Notes under the pieces: generated by a model | The model's database searches: none | What the model saw: only the letters and a program-made list of their open reading frames with translations | What the model was told of the DNA's origin: nothing | Position numbers and translations under genes: made by a program | Assembly (NCBI GenBank): GCA_016617855.1 | Contig: JAECUM010033179.1 | Span: forward strand, 1 to 64,000 | Reading direction: 5' to 3' | Source of the DNA: Megalonaias nervosa | Lineage: Eukaryota > Mollusca > Bivalvia > Unionida > Unionidae | DNA: 64,000 nucleotides | In this document: positions 13,846 through 29,200 of the stretch, one piece after another | How the letters are laid out: the number at the start of each line of letters is the position of its first letter | How positions within the stretch are numbered: the stretch's first letter is position 1

Positions 13846-13848
<3 letters not shown>

Positions 13849-14508
13849 TCACTAACCTCTGCATCCTTAGATATGTGGGCATTCTGTCTGGAATTGACAG
13901 CCTAATAAATTATGTTGTTTGCCCTGTATGTATTTGTAATTATGGGGCTTCATTCTCAATGTGTTTTCTATCTCTGTGATACAAAAATGTACATAAAAGT
14001 ACACCATAAAATCTTGATCCTCGATATTTAGCGATTACTTTTATTTACAATTCAGAGAAAGTAATTCATTTTTTCCCTTCCTGAACATCCATAAAGATGC
14101 CACTCCTACCACGCTTACTGCTGTGATGTGAAACTTGTGAAATCTAGCACATTTGTCTTTTGCATCTCATTGTTTTGTCATGTAGAGAAACATCTTTAGG
14201 TCTAAAATAGGATCGTCATGTCGTTTCCGTGAAATAGGCTTATAAAGTGGAATGCTCAGTGAAAATAATATGCTTTCGGTGCTAACACGAACATTCTTCT
14301 CCTGACGTGTCTTAGTTAAATATTTATGTATTAGAGTTTATAAGCACTTTCACACACTACTATTTATCTGGTCCCGATTAAAAAATTTATTTCTTAAAAT
14401 GTAAATATAAAGAATTGCAGGAAAAACAGTTTAGCTAAATAAAACCTTCACGATAAATGCAAACATGAAGAACTAAAAGGTCAAAAAGAAAGATGTTAAA
14501 ATTACAAC

Positions 14509-14509
<1 letters not shown>

Positions 14510-14544
<35 letters not shown>
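14510..14544. repeat. (GT)n microsatellite
   Basis: About 17 perfect GT units. The preceding motif ATTACAACGG resembles AATACAACCG before the (GT)n at 12320, so the two loci may share flanking repeat sequence. Confidence 0.9.
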
Positions 14545-14545
<1 letters not shown>

Positions 14546-15419
14546 ACTTGTTTAATAACCGCATTCCTTCAAAAGGTACAAACGTTTTTTTTTTCTTTTT
14601 TTCTTTTTTTTTCTGCTGATCCATCATTCGTAAACTTTCTTAATTTCACCCTACTAAAGTAAAAGTGCTAAGGACATGTGCATTCAACCATGTCTAAAAG
14701 AAGAAAAGAGCGGTGGGGGTAGACCACAGTCTCCCCATTTTCTTACTCGTGCAGATTGTCTTATTGTGTCTGTCTTTCTTTGTCGATCTGTGCGTATCTG
14801 TGTTTATGAAGCAAGCCATTTCCATTCAGGTCATAAAAGTACCAGCTAATGTCGACTTAAAAATTTGACATTGCGTCTTGATCTACATATTCTGCCATAA
14901 TAAATTCAATAAAAATAAATATGTGTCCCTTGGATGCACATTTAGTTCTCATGTAAACTCGTTAAACATAACATTGTTAGATCTTTTAAAAGTTTATTTT
15001 GTTTTTAAACTATATTTCTTTATTATTGTTATGTCGAATGTAAAAATATTTTAAAAGTTTTATGTGCCGCCTTATTGGTTTGAACTTGAATATACGACAT
15101 AATGATAATAATAATCATAATAATATCAAACTTTCCTTAACGAGGATAACACATTTGGTCATGACAAACCCATATGCCATTTGGTCCTCGATTTTTGTAT
15201 TTGGATATGAAAAGCAAAAATAAAGAAAAATATCGTACACATACTCAGATATTCACACATATTTAAAATAAATGAATATGTGTGACTATACTGATCAAAA
15301 GATTCATATATGAACAATTTTCATACATTTCAGCATAAGTCGTATATACGTACATCGAATAAGACATGGACATATTATTTATGGCCACAATGATAAAGTT
15401 CTCTCTTCAGAGGCTTTAA
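14545..15419. other. Non-coding stretch
   Basis: AT-rich, with an AATAATAATC-type run at 15104-15126. No gene seen. Confidence 0.45.
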
Positions 15420-16036
15420 TATGTCATTCCAGCTGTCAAGAAAGAATTTCTTTAATTATATTTTAAACGAAACAAGGGAATTTGAATTATGTATCCTCAA
15501 GGGTAAGGAATTCCATACCGTAGGCGCTGATACAGTGAATGTGCTTTTGTAATGGTTGATTTTCGACCACGGAATCTGGAGATCGTTGTTAGTCGTCGAT
15601 CGGAGATTACGCTCAGTATTTGATGATCTTAGTTCAGTTAGCTTAGAGGTATAATCTAGAGAAAGGTCGTTTAAAGACTTATATGTCATGATTCTTTAAA
15701 ATAATGAATACATTTTTGTATGGTTAGCCCTTTGTAGACGTGAAAACAAAACATTCGAGGGAGTCATAATGGGAAGTTTCAGTATTATTCGGGCGGCCCT
15801 TTTCTGGAGTTTATCAATTCTGGATAGATTATAATTGGATGTGTTTACCAATATGGTACATCCGTAGTCTATCAGTGGTAGTATATATCCCGAAATATAA
15901 AGTTCAAGTGACTGGGGAGGTATAAATCTCGACAGCAATTTTAACCAAGTTATTCGTTTGACTACCATTGCACATATATGATCTATATGCGCATTCCAGC
16001 TGAGATGTTGATCAATGTCGATACCAAGCAGTTTCT
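15420..16036 (-). pseudogene. Non-LTR RT C-terminal fragment
   Basis: On the - strand, the frame from 16036 reads QKLLGIDIDQHLSWNAHI, the block that follows the thumb of LINE reverse transcriptases. Next come LYISGYILPLIDYGCTIL and LQKRAARIILKLP, the conserved post-RT motif. After a frame break at about 15690 comes TVWNSLPLRIHNSNSLVSFK, the usual C-terminal block. The fragment lacks endonuclease and RT core. It is a 5'-truncated LINE copy, in opposite orientation to the 6.4-9.36 kb LINE and not obviously the same family. Confidence 0.8.
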
Positions 16037-18959
16037 GAAAATCATTCCAAAATCATTAAGTTCAAACTAATAAGGCACGACACATAAGACCCTCAAACAA
16101 CACTTCCATTAGACATACAATCATGTAAAGATTATTTTTTCACTTCAGTGCGTTTTTCGGTGTTATTTTCAGTCTTGTTTGTCTTTGTTATGTAATTGTC
16201 TTCGACGGAGGCTCAGTGACAGTCTAAAGCACTTATGCTAGCTAAAAACTAGTTTCGAACTGTTTGTTGTCAATTTTTCTTTTAAGATTTATCTTAATTC
16301 ATGACACACGCGATCCTGTGCAAGCGTGGCGTATCTAGTCTGCGGAACTGGCCATGCGCTTTTGAAATATATGGACCCCTTCTTCACGGCGGACGACACA
16401 CAAACAAATAAAAATGCCAGTCACAAAAGGTAAACAATATTTTTATTTATTTATTGTTTGAAAACAAAGTCAAAGATTATAATCTTAATATAGCCTTAAT
16501 TGCACATAAACCCAAGGGAGAGCAACACTTCACGTAGTTTTAACACTAAAACGAACAACTTCATAATAGTTACCTCATAGTCGGTCGTTGTTGTGCTGAG
16601 GTGCCGTTACACGCTAATATATACACACATTTTTTCCCTCGTTTTTAATTTCGCCAGCGCGGCATTTTTGCTTTTGGATTAATACTCTGCAATAAATGTT
16701 ATCCAGGACAAAAATGTCTGGTGGTCAGGAATGACATATAATCACAAGGCCACGTTATATTTCCTTTATTTAAAAATAAAATAAAACTCTAGAGAGCTCT
16801 ATAAAACCTCTGCCCTTGTTAAACATGTTTACATGAATAATCGAAGTCAAACTTTCAGATTTGAAGAGTGTCGACGTCGTGTTTGAGTTCTACAGAGCAC
16901 GTGTAATCTGTATATATATTCGAACTACGGCTGCTACCGTAAAGGCAGATAATTCCGTGTCAACATGTGTCATGATGACATACATCCCAGAAATAAAATG
17001 AATTTTATGACAAGATAGGCTGTATTCATGGGATTAAATAAAAACAAAAATTGAGAAAGAAGAAATAAGAGTAGAAGGGATATATCGTACGCTTCCAATC
17101 GTTGGAAAATGGCTGAAAGTATACTGACATGACAGAAAGAGGGACATCTCAAAATAATTAACCACACAATCAATCAAACATTCATTCAAAGATAGAATCA
17201 CTGACGCACGCAAAAAGCACAACCATATGATTTCGCAGTGTTTCAGTGCCCTGCCCAATTTGCACATACTTGCTCATTGTTATATACGGGCTATAACATG
17301 CTTGACGCCTGTATCTGGTAGGTGAAACATTTGGTTTACTCATGTCTTATCCTTCATTTTGCCGTACAAGTCTAATTTCGTCATCATTGAATTTCTCAAA
17401 TGAATGTGGAAAAACTTTGGGAATACATATCAACATGTTACTGGTTATAGATATTTAGTTTTGAAACAAAAATAGCAGGCTAGACGGATTTTCTTCGCTG
17501 TCACAGACAAAGGTATAAAAGGATTACAGAGTAAGTCACTCGAATGAGATAGCGGTGTTTGGTTGCCAGTGATGACTTTTTTCCGTTAGAAATTAACAAC
17601 CGTTGAAAATGACAGTATTGCATAGTAACACTTTAAACATACAGTCAGTACTTCTTTAATTTCCATAGCTGTGACTAGCACAACGTAAACACAGGCGACG
17701 ACACAGCTGGCAATAGCTGATTTAATGCTATTTCTTTATTGCCAACGCATCTTTGTAGTAGTTCAGCTAGACCAACGAGTAAGTCTCCGCATTTCTTTTT
17801 CTGACAAAAGAAGAGGGTTTGAAGTTACCATCCGCATAACAAGGTCAGTCGAAATAAATTTATTAATCACTAGCGAGCGTCCGATAAGTCAGAACTGATG
17901 GGGGGGGGGGGGGGGATTAACACAGCGTAAAACTTCATTATGAAATACGGCCCGACAATGTTGGTCTCTGCTGTCAGAAAAAAAAAAAGCGGAGACCTAC
18001 TTGTTGATCTATATTTCAGCCAGGTTGAATTTCTCAACTCGTATCGGCCATTCAACGAGCATGCCTGGCTTTGTATGCAGAGCATCATGGGAGGCCAGGA
18101 TGCCAGGCTATCTTATAAGACTCCCAGGAAGGCGAGTCGGGCGCATGTTACCACCAGATATATGAGATCCTTGCTAAGACAGGTTTTCACATTTGAAATA
18201 AATAACTGTCAGTTGCACTGTACGCTTTGAATAGGTCCGGTCAAAAACCTGGGAATGTTTATTAGGTATGTTACCGTAGGTTTCTTCGATCATGTGATTG
18301 CAACTGTTCTCTGCAGTCGGTTTACCTGCTAAATAGACATTATCAAGAAACCCCATTTCACACTGCCTTTTAAACACATAACACTGAATGTCGGAACATC
18401 CCTACCAACTAGTGAGATAGTACCAAGGACCCAGGACGGATCGGTGTGTGTGTGTGTGCTGAAATAAAAACGTACCCACACACAAACGTACAGTCACTTG
18501 ACGCTTGAAATTTGACCATTGTTTTATTCTTGCGCATGTTTATTGGGTATTATGCACACTTCTGAGTAAATAGACACATATTCTTTTGCTTCGGTGTCCT
18601 TTCGAAGAAAGTCAGGTCTCTTTTGAAACTTTGGACCTCCGCCAACATTTGACCTGATCCAGCCCAGAGCACTGTGTTATAATGGTTTTCCCCTACCAAC
18701 AAGTCGTTCTCAGACTTTTTCTGAAATGACTGCTATGTTTAAAAAAAAAAAAAAGAACAATTTATTTGCTTGGTGATTACCCTTACGCCAGTTCCGTAAC
18801 ACGGTCGTCACAGGTATTTAATATACTGCCTATTCCGCATTTTAATTCTAGTGGTGCACCGTTCATACGTTTATCCTTGTGCTTGTAGTTTCCTGTTTAC
18901 GCACGTGCACAACGACCACAGCAGTAAACAAGTAATATTACTAGTTTAAGCTCAGCATT
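16037..18959. other. Upstream region of TSN, no supported gene
   Basis: No recognised coding sequence. The last 150 bases before the TSN start contain a CACGTG E-box (18902-18907). They are less AT-rich, so the TSN promoter and 5' UTR probably lie here. A short frame at about 16423 (MPVTK followed by a GTAAAC donor) could be a small first exon of an unknown gene, but nothing confirms it. Confidence 0.4.
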
Positions 18960-19037
18960 ATGATGGCGACTGAAGGGGTGAAAGAAATTTTCCAAGACTT
19001 TCAGGTCTATCTGGAAAATGAACAGAAGTTGCGAGAG
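18960..19037 (+). CDS. TSN: TSN coding exon 1
   Basis: It encodes residues 1-26, from MMATEGVKEIFQDF to EQKLRE, and ends in phase 0 at GAG|GTAAAG. The upstream ATG is followed at once by a second. Any upstream 5' UTR exon cannot be seen. Confidence 0.93.
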
Positions 19038-22000
19038 GTAAAGTCAGTAAATACGGACAGTTTTGACAGTCTTACGAATAGACTACTGTATATACATTAC
19101 TTAATGCTGGTTGTAAAGATTTATATTTCAAGTTTTATTTGGGAAAAGTTAAATGGGGATAAATTCAGTTGCTCCTTTGGTTGAGGCACAGCATGATTTA
19201 TGCTTCTTTTTGCAAAATATGTGCCTTGTATTTTAAAATTTTAATTTTGTAATCTGGTTCACAGTTAACTTTAATGTTTTCATCTGGTGTAAATAAGTTG
19301 AAAGTGAAAGTATAATCTAATATGAATGCACCTTCTTATTTCTTTTGCTGCTCAATAATATTTGGAATTATTAGTTTAACGTATCCTTTTATCTTCAGTG
19401 AACAGAATTGGCTTGACCTGAGCACTTTCAGCAGATGAAAACAGATTGAATGAACCAGCCATGCAATTCTCAAGTCGCTTGTTTATCTGTGCTGTGACTT
19501 AAAAACATGATAATTCAAATAAGTATGAATGGCTTTTTATTAAACCCACTTGATGGATATAATAGAAGAATATATGGTGCTGATGTGCCATTAAGCCCTC
19601 GGATATTATTCATGATATCAGTTTTAAGGTCAAAGTGCATGACAAAAAAGTTAGTATTGCACTTGCAGGTGAACATGTTTATGAGAAAATGTGTTGCCAG
19701 ATTTAGTACCTTTGCGTTCCGCAAGAACATCATACATTTTTTAAGTACTCAGCAGTTAAAAAAAAATAACAGAAGAAATGGACTAGTTTTTGATTTGTGG
19801 CATTCTTTTTCAGGCAGTGGAGCATCAGTCTTTGAGGGACCCTTGTTTTAAATATAATTGAGTAAAAAAAATTCTAAGGTGCAAGCCTTTACAGACCACT
19901 GACATCTCATCTGTCTTTGTGGGTTCGATCTTCAGGCTTGGCCAACTTGGGTATGTAAGAAAGCTTGCCAGTAACCTCCTGAGGGTTGTTGGTTCTTCCT
20001 GTGGTTTTCCCAGGTTCTTACTTCACCAAGAGTTACTGACCGTCATATATAGCCAATCATGTGCCCAAAAATGGCTTTAAACCCATAATAACACCACATA
20101 AAAAACAACCCTTGTGGGCAATGCCTTGACCCCTACAAACTGTTAATGAAGAAAATGTTTTAGGAGCTAAATTATAAATCAGTCTAATAGAAAGTTACCT
20201 TTTATACAGCTGAAAGGTTTGTTAAGATGTCTTCACCTTACAAGTGGAAATTGAAGTGAATTTGTATTCTTCAATTAGGTCATTTAGGCTACTGTCCAAA
20301 ATACCAGAGGTCAGCATATTGCAGTGCATTATAATTTTTATTGTATACCTGTTGCTTGATAAAAATTAAAATCTTAAGAAATTCCTGCACAACAACTGTT
20401 TCAATTTAATTGTAAAATTGTGTCTTTAGATTTTTATTACAATCTTCGCTTCAAAATAATTAATATTGAGACTGACATTAATAATCTGATTCATTTTTTT
20501 TATTTCACCAGTAATTTTTCTTAATTAAAGGAATGCACAAAACAGAGGTAGATGCATATAAATTGGTAAGTAAAAGAGTAGACTAAAATGAACAGGTGAA
20601 TATTACTAAAACCAGTTTTAGAAATATTTGATGCAAAACAAATGAATGTGGGTTGCTTTTTATTTACTGTTAATATCAGAACAAGCAACAAAACAGTAAT
20701 CATCTTTGCAAGTAAACCATTTATCTCCCCAAATTAGAGGATTTAGAGACTTTAAAACAAGTCTTTATTTGTTTAATATATGAAATCTGGTTTGTATTTT
20801 TTTCTTATTTTCTTTCTATACTTTGATATTAGCAGGACAACATAGTTCACAGATTAAAAGACATAGTTTTATGCAAGCATCGTGTCACATACGTTCTCTT
20901 TGTCAAGAAGCAATAACAGTGGTATATGCAATTTTTGTTGTGGGTAAATTACAATAATTCTATTTTACAGGAACAAGTTGAATTCATAACTTGCTGTATA
21001 ACAGCCAAATAATTTATATTTCTCATATGTTTGAAACTAGATTGAATGCAGGAGAAGTTACTATTACTCAATTTACTGGGTACTATTGTTTGTACTGTTC
21101 CTGTTCTTTATTCTTTCAACTTTGTTGGGCTCAAGGCTTAAGGTCTTAGGTTAATTGTGAACAATTCTGAAGTGTATATTCAATTTCATATTTAATAAAA
21201 ATTGAAATTTATGAAATTCATAATTTGCTATTTTATTCTTTAAAATATATTTACAAAGTGGCAGTATTTTACAAGTAGTCAGTCATGATATAAACTGCTG
21301 AGAATTTAATAAAGTAAAAATTACAATTACCATGTAGCAAAAAATATTTTTACTTGATTTTGTACTCAATTTATCACTGAAAGCAAAAGAAGAAAAGGGA
21401 AACTTTTCATAGAAAATTGGAATAAATTGTTGCAAAAATTTTGATATTTCCTGCATTAGTAAACATTTATGTTAAGGACTCTGGAAAATTTAAAAAATAT
21501 GCACACACACATATTTATATAATGGGTACACTCCCAGCAGTTTAATTTAAACTGATTAAAAGCTAAATGGCAATTTTAATTGTACAACTTTATTTTCTTA
21601 TTTTTCATGTTATTTTTCCCAATGGAAACCGACTATCAGAAATGTAATGTTTGTTATGCCAGGAGCTGCTTGTGTATTTGCTTTGTTCAACAAGTTTACT
21701 TTTCCTGTCTGCCAAGACAGTTATTTGTCAGAATACAAGATTCTACAATTTATCATTTCCTCTAGTGACATTGCTATTTCACAATTTAAAATATGACATA
21801 ACATAGGCATGTTAGAAATTATATTTGGGCAAAGTTCATGAAGTTATCTCGTCATTTTAATAAGCATACATCAGCCATGTCATAAAGAGTTAGATCCCTT
21901 TGACAATGTTCGGAACTCTTATCTTTGGAGGTATATTCTCTCTCTCAGTATGGATGTACTGAATAAAGTGTATTTTACAACCCATGGTACTGATTTAACC

Positions 22001-23201
22001 CTAATATTAAACATTTGGAAATATGATACTAAAAATTCAATAACTTTTAATTTCTACATGCTCTTACAGCGTAAAGACCTATTATTGATAGAAATTTCTG
22101 TGTGGAGAAAGCCATATGAGCCATTGTGTTCTTTATTTGCATGTACATAAACATGTTACTTATTCTGCACCTCAGAAATCCAGTGCCATTTTCAGTATTC
22201 ATTATTCCTAAGTTGATTCTATCGAAAGACTGAAATTAAATCAGTACAGTATTTTATATTATTTTTTCAGTTCCAAATTTAGCATAAGCTCATGGAAGAT
22301 TTGTTTACTTGACAAGTTCCCATACAGTTAATTTAATCAGCGCCTGTAGTGCTGCAAGAGCCATTTTTGGCACTGAATTTAACCTGTCACATTAAGTGGT
22401 ATTAGAATTAAGACCCCGTTTAGCTTGATGCAGCTTTACCCAAAATGGCAGCTGACCTATTGCAAAGGGATGTAATCCTCAGAGAATGTTTAGCCTGGTC
22501 TGTTACTGTACTGAAACTTAATATTGAATAATTTATTCATTTTAATATTGCAGGATATTCGACAGGCAGTGCAGAATATTGAACAAAGTGCAAGAGAAAT
22601 TATGACATTACTCCTGAGTGTTCATCAGCAAGATGGAATCAAACAAAGTGAGATTAAATTATGCCTCTACTTTTGTATCTTTTTAAAGTTGAGTCCAGTA
22701 TCTGACTATTGGCCAGTAAGACCAGGGTTATGAGTTCTTCCATGGAGACTTTTAGTTTGATGAATGGGTGGACATGCATCATTACTGTTGTCCATATCAT
22801 CATTTTCATTGCAACGAAAGTTAATCCAGTGGTCCCCCTATTGAGCTCCCCTCCCCTCACACACACTGACCAGATGTCTTCTGCTTTTTCAGCCAGAATC
22901 CAGTGGCACAGATATGCTTGTGTTCAAAAGTAGCTTGGTAGGATATCCACCTTTTTAACATAGCTAGCATATTATTGCAAAAAATACCAAATTTACCCCT
23001 CAGATGCAAACAAATATTGGGGTTTACGGGCAGAGATTTGATGAATATATGTTGATTTCTGAATTTAACATTTGTTCCAACATCCTGATAAAACACCTTA
23101 ATTTAGTCCATACAAAGAGGTAAGTAATCCAGTTGTCTTTATTGCAGTGTTTTCTTTAGATGTCAGGTTTTTGCCACTTTGATAATTACTATTATTACTT
23201 G

Positions 23202-23249
<48 letters not shown>

Positions 23250-26200
23250 AGATGACACTAACAGCTGAGTAGCACTATTGTTCAGGTCAAGTCATCATGA
23301 CATCCACTAACCATATGTAAAAATTTTGTGTTAGCCATTGTGATTCTCTCTCACTGAATATGAAATATATTTGACATGGAACCAGTCTATAACCAGTTGA
23401 TCATGTGACCATCTCAGTTCCTTTGCAAACACAGAGCACTTTGTTTGATAGCTACAAATTGGTTTGACAGTAGTACACTTGCTAGTGAAGGAATAAATTG
23501 TTGTAAAATGAGAAAAATGACATTGACATTATTAATTTAAAAGGAATAGCAAAGCAGTTAAACTAAACAAAAAGAGAGAGAATCTTTTGATTACAGCGGA
23601 GAAAATTGACATTGAAAGGATTCAGATAAACATCGTCAGTTATACATTCTCCAGGAGTCAGAAGAATGGAATGGACAGACAATGATAGGTACCTTGTCCA
23701 CAAGATCTTAACTCATTAACGCCTTGAGTTTTTTGTCGTTTTCGCCTGAAAATGCGAGTAGGAAACACATTTTGGGGGCTATTTCTAAATACATCCTAAT
23801 ACATCAACTTCCAAGAGATTTCCGGTTAACATAATGACTAGTTGTGTTAGAAACATCATTTTTCATTGGCTATTTGGCTCGTGCATGAGCAGAAGGGTAA
23901 AAGTTGGATTTGGAGTTCTTTTTTTTTTTTTTTTTTTTTGCTTAACGGACTCATCATTTTCATACCAAGACCACTTTTTATTCCAAATGCCCATCTTATC
24001 TTACTTTTTGCAAAGGTTCACCTGTCTCTGTGCAGTTCAGACCGGTCTTCCTTAGATCTGAGGCCAAAAAGTCTAAAATCCAGACACAAAATCGGATTCC
24101 GACCATGGGCAAATTTTGGGTGGAAAAAAATCGGGTCCAAAAAATTGTTTTTCCCTCTGTATTTTGTAGTGCAACTAGAATGTCCAGATCATTTGGTATC
24201 ATTGTAGAGCTACATCTGTCTACCTTTGTATAATATCACCCACTTTAGTATATCATACCTGACCATGACGCTACAGAGCTCAGAAGTAGGCTACTATCCC
24301 CTGCTGTGTAAACATGGCGCCAGGGGTTAATGAGTTAAATCAGGGCTAAATCCTAGATTCTATTAACATTTTTAACCTCGGTCAGCCAGCCAACCCACCC
24401 ATAAACATGGTCACATTTTAGTCTGGATTCTTCATAGACCTGATGATAATGTTCTAGTCTTCATTGGTGACCCATGAACTTGCATCACATCACCTCTGCA
24501 TCATGTGCCGTCTCAACATATCAGTCCCTAACCCACCATCTGTTTGCTACTAAGAGAGAAACCTCTGTATGGTAAAGAGAACCCAACTAATGCATGAGAT
24601 CCAAGCAACCATAACAACCTCATTATCTCCTACAGAAAAACAATTTGACAAGTGTGTGTGTTTATTGCCTGACAAACATGTCCTAGCAACTGAGTGCAGG
24701 GTATCAATTTAAACGTGTTCTCCTGGTATAGTAGTGTTAGGGACCAGCTTCATTCTGCTAAAGAGAATGCTGTAAGACTGAGAGGATTTGGCTTTCCACC
24801 AGCCTCACTATTCATAAGCAGATCTGTGAAACTGCTAAGAAGAATATCACAAACATAGTCCATGCAGCAAAATCAGCCTACTAAAGTACTAAGATCACAG
24901 AGTTCCTGCTGCAAAGAGCTCTTTGAGATTACAAACAAGCTAATGTCAAGGTATAAATGTACACCACTTCCAAGGACCTTTTCTCTGGTTGATCTTCCGG
25001 ACCTGTTTGCAAATTTCTTCCATGACAAAGTTCAATCCATTGGAGATAAGCTGAGAACACAATTTCAGTTGACTCATCATCACCATACAGTTGTGATACG
25101 GAATATACATGGCAGCCATTACCAGCATTTGAACCTGTCTCTATGGATTTGGTACATAAAATGGTGATGAAGAGCACCTCAAAGTCATGTGAACTCGATC
25201 CATATCTGACTTCAGTGCTACTTGAGTGCATAGAGTCAGTATTGCCATCCCTAACTGATGTTATCAATACTTCTCACTCATCGGGGGAACTCCATCATTT
25301 TTCAAAACTGCCATTGTTAAGACTTAATGCTTTAAAGAACTACCAACCTGTTTCTGACTTCATTCTTTAAAGAAATCTTAGAAAAGTTTGTTCTCTCCCA
25401 ACTTGTATCTCACCTGAATTCAATTAGTCTATTTAGCAATGTACAGTCTGCACAGTGCCCTTGCTATAGTACTGAAATTGCCCTTAGAACGGTTAATGAC
25501 CTTTCCTCTGCTTTGGATAGTGGGAAGAATACAGTTCTCACCCTCCTTGACTTATCCGTGGCATTTGACACAATAGAGCATGATATATCACTTCACCATC
25601 TCCAGGATGTATTTGATATTCACGATGCAGCCTTGCTATGGTTCAAATCCTACTTAGTCAACAGGACACAGATTGTGCTTGTAAATGGAAGACATTCCAG
25701 CCCAGTTAATCTATGTTTTGGTGTTCCACAAGGCTCTGTTTTCAGCCCTGTTCTCTTCATTCTATACACTCGGTCGCTCTCAGATGTCTTAGATCAACAT
25801 CTAGCATCTTACCAATTATATGCTGATGACACTCAGATCTACAAACCTAGCTACCATCCAAGGCGTAGAGAGGTGCATTTCTAGTTTGGTGACATGTAAC
25901 AAGCTGCAGATGAATGATAATAAAACTGAAGCCATCCTTATCACTACTCAAAGACTTTCTTATTCACATCCTTTACTTCAGACAATAAGTATTAGTAATG
26001 CTAACATTAAATTTACACAGTCAGTATGAAACCTAAGTGTTACTCTCAACAGTATGCTCTCATTACACCAACATGTACTGAACATGTACAAGGCTGCATA
26101 TCTGGAGCTGAGATGCCTGGAAATGAGACCAATTCTTGAGATTGGGATTAGGTTTTGACCAATCACAAATGGTATTACTTTTGAAAACAACTTTCTGATT

Positions 26201-29200
26201 GGCTGATAGATAAAACTCAGTCTTTGACTTAAGTTCGGGGATTTATGATCTCCAGGCCAGATTCTTCATCACATAACGTATTATCGGATCAGGATTCTGA
26301 CTGTTTGCTTTGAATCCTAAAAAGGAGGACACAGGTCTGTTAGTGCAATACACAGTCAAGTATTTTGTTAGGTGCACTAAAGATATAAACAGCTAAATAT
26401 GGTATAGTCATTTAATTTTTGTTGACAATTCTTATTTGCATATTTGCCTAAAACAACTTTGGGGATACACAGTGTTACCCATATTTGTCCATCTTTCTGT
26501 CTGTTGATTGGTTGGTTGGTTTTTGCACCACCTTGAACACATGATTGGCTATATAATGCCTAGGAAATGGGATTCAGGCACCTTTCACAAAAGAGACACT
26601 GTGGCAACTGACTTGGACTCATCTGTACAGGCATCAAACCAATGACCCTTTGATTGCAAATCCTACACTTTACCAACTGAACTAATAACATGGCTGGCCC
26701 TGATGCTTCGCATTGGTTAATTTTGCAGTTAGGTCTTTATAGGTACTATGGTGCGGCATGTGTGTGTTAAGTTTTGTTTAGAAATCAAGACCATTCAGTA
26801 ACTGTATAGTCCAAGCAGAAGATTTATTTCTATTTCTTTTGTTGACAAAAATCTTCTTGTGAGTTTGCTTTTAGTTACCAATAAAGTTGCTATCAAGACA
26901 GACTGCTGAAGTGGCCTGGTGGTTAGAGCATCTGCCTCGGATGCAGAAGGTCGCAGGTTCAAACCCTGGCTGAGTCATACCAGAAACTTATAAAAATGGT
27001 ACTAGTAGCTGCCTCGCTTGGTGCTCAGCTTTAAGAGGTTAGTGCTAGGACTGGTCTGTGACATGATGCCCCAGTGCTAAACATCACTTTAAATTGTCAC
27101 ACTGCAGACATCATAGCAATATGAATGAAAAATTGTTAAAGCTACGTTAAAAATCCAAAACACACACACATGCTATCAAGATGCAATAGACAAAGAATCT
27201 GATGAATAAGGTTCATTATTGCAAAAATTCAGTATTGAGATGTTAAAAAAACATAATACTTGTTCAAGCCAAAAAAGTAACCTACATTTGTCTTGATTTA
27301 CAGCGCATGCAAATGCTAATACATGTGTATCATCTCGGGGCACATGGGCAGAAATGATTAAGATGGGTAAATAGAATGTGCAACATTGAGGGTTGAGCAT
27401 TACATTGGTCGCATCTTAAGAGGTCTCTCTCAGAAATGGCTATTAATAATGAGAGACCACTTAGCCTGACACCAAAATAGTATTTTTGTGTTTGCCTTTT
27501 AGTTCCCCTCAAGAGAGGCCGCCCCTTTTATAAGCCCAGCTTTTAATTGTAGAAGAAGATAACCAAAGTAACTGTATAGTGGACATAATCTTCTTGTTAT
27601 GGTTAGGGAAATATACATGAAGTATATGTTTTGTATGTTGTGGCTCGATATCCATTTAAATTATTCATTTTGGTTTAAGCAAATATCTTCCTATGCTTCT
27701 GATATGAGTACAGGTGAATGTTGATATGTTTTCACACTTGCTTGTTTTGTTTATTTGCTAGAACTTTGCTACAGTGCAGTACATTTTACAAGTGTGTCAT
27801 TAACACAAAGTCCACAACATTATTGGATGTTTTGAAATAGAGGTTGTTTTCTATCTAATTTTCTGTGTCAAACTTCAGTAAAATATTCATAAATCCCATT
27901 AAAAGTTTGTACATATTTTTTTTTCTTTACAAAAAATGTATACCCCATTTATACATAAGCCATAGTTTTATTGATGAACTCCGATTTTTATTTTGCAGCT
28001 CCATCCATTTGTGAAACAGTTGGTCCGATGTTCCACATCATTCAAGAAAAAATTGGGTCCTTGGCAGAGCTTGTACCTACAAACCAGTACTACAGGTATT
28101 CATATTTCTGGCCTGTTTGCTACATATGAGATAATCAAGCCAACTAATTCAAGTTGGCCATGTATGAGACAAAATTAGTAATTCTGATGATCTCAGCTCT
28201 TTAGCATCAAACATTTTTAACTCATATGTACATAAGAGCGAGGGAATTTATGGTAAGGCCCTTGACTATGTTAGTTTCAATAAGCAATTGCTGTTTTCCA
28301 CTTCAAAAAGAACTGTTTGAACAATTTCAACCAACTTGACAGAGAGCATTGGGGTATGTAGGACTTTCAAATTTATACAGATGATAATGATTCACTGTCC
28401 TATATTCTATTATTGCTAGAAACTTAAATGACTTCTTTTCAGAAACAGAATTTGATAAAACTTGTAAGGGCTGTTCCAGTAAAACATACACCCTCCGGGG
28501 GAAAGGCACTTTCAAATTCAACCAACCCACAACAGAAGCAGTTTAAAAAAATTAAGATCCACTGTCAGATACGTTTTAATCTAAAAACACTGCCCCCTAC
28601 AGAAGCATATTTTTTTTACATAATTTCTGGCTATGGGTTAGTGGGTGGTAGAAGCAATTTTAACATTGGGTTGGGGACAGAAGCGATTTAAATGACAGCT
28701 GGCAGGAGGTAATCTACTGAATTCTTATACAGTCCTACCCACTTATATCGACAACACTTATGTTGACAAGCAGCCTATTTCGACAAAAAAGCAAAGTCCC
28801 GGTCCCTTGGTCTACTATTACTACCAAAATTGTCATGCTTATGTCGACGTCGAGATAAAAAAATTAACGTCCATGTCGACAGAAGCCCTTGGTCCCAGCT
28901 TGAACAAATCCTTTGTTTTCTAATCATTTATGTCGACAAGCTGCCAGTTCCGACCCAAACTTTGTTCAACAATTAGTTGATCTTGCTGTCAGGCTTTAAT
29001 TTTACCGCCTTATCATTTATGTCGGCAAGCGGCCAGTTCCGACCTGTACTTTATTCAACAATTAGTTGATCTTGCCGCCAGGCTTTGATGTCGCGGTCGG
29101 ATAAAAAAAAAACAACAGGGTTTTGTTTGGTCCTATAAAGTTGGCCTCTCGCGGCGACTTAAATAAAGCAATGAAATCTGATCTGATTCTTGCATTTTCC

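Noticed and set aside
13188..13882. Ser-Leu repeat frames on the - strand
   Set aside because: They are translations of GA microsatellites and surrounding degenerate purine repeats.
17940..18230. 96-codon frame on the + strand upstream of TSN
   Set aside because: No recognisable motif, contains a poly-A-derived Lys run and is overlapped by frames on the other strand.
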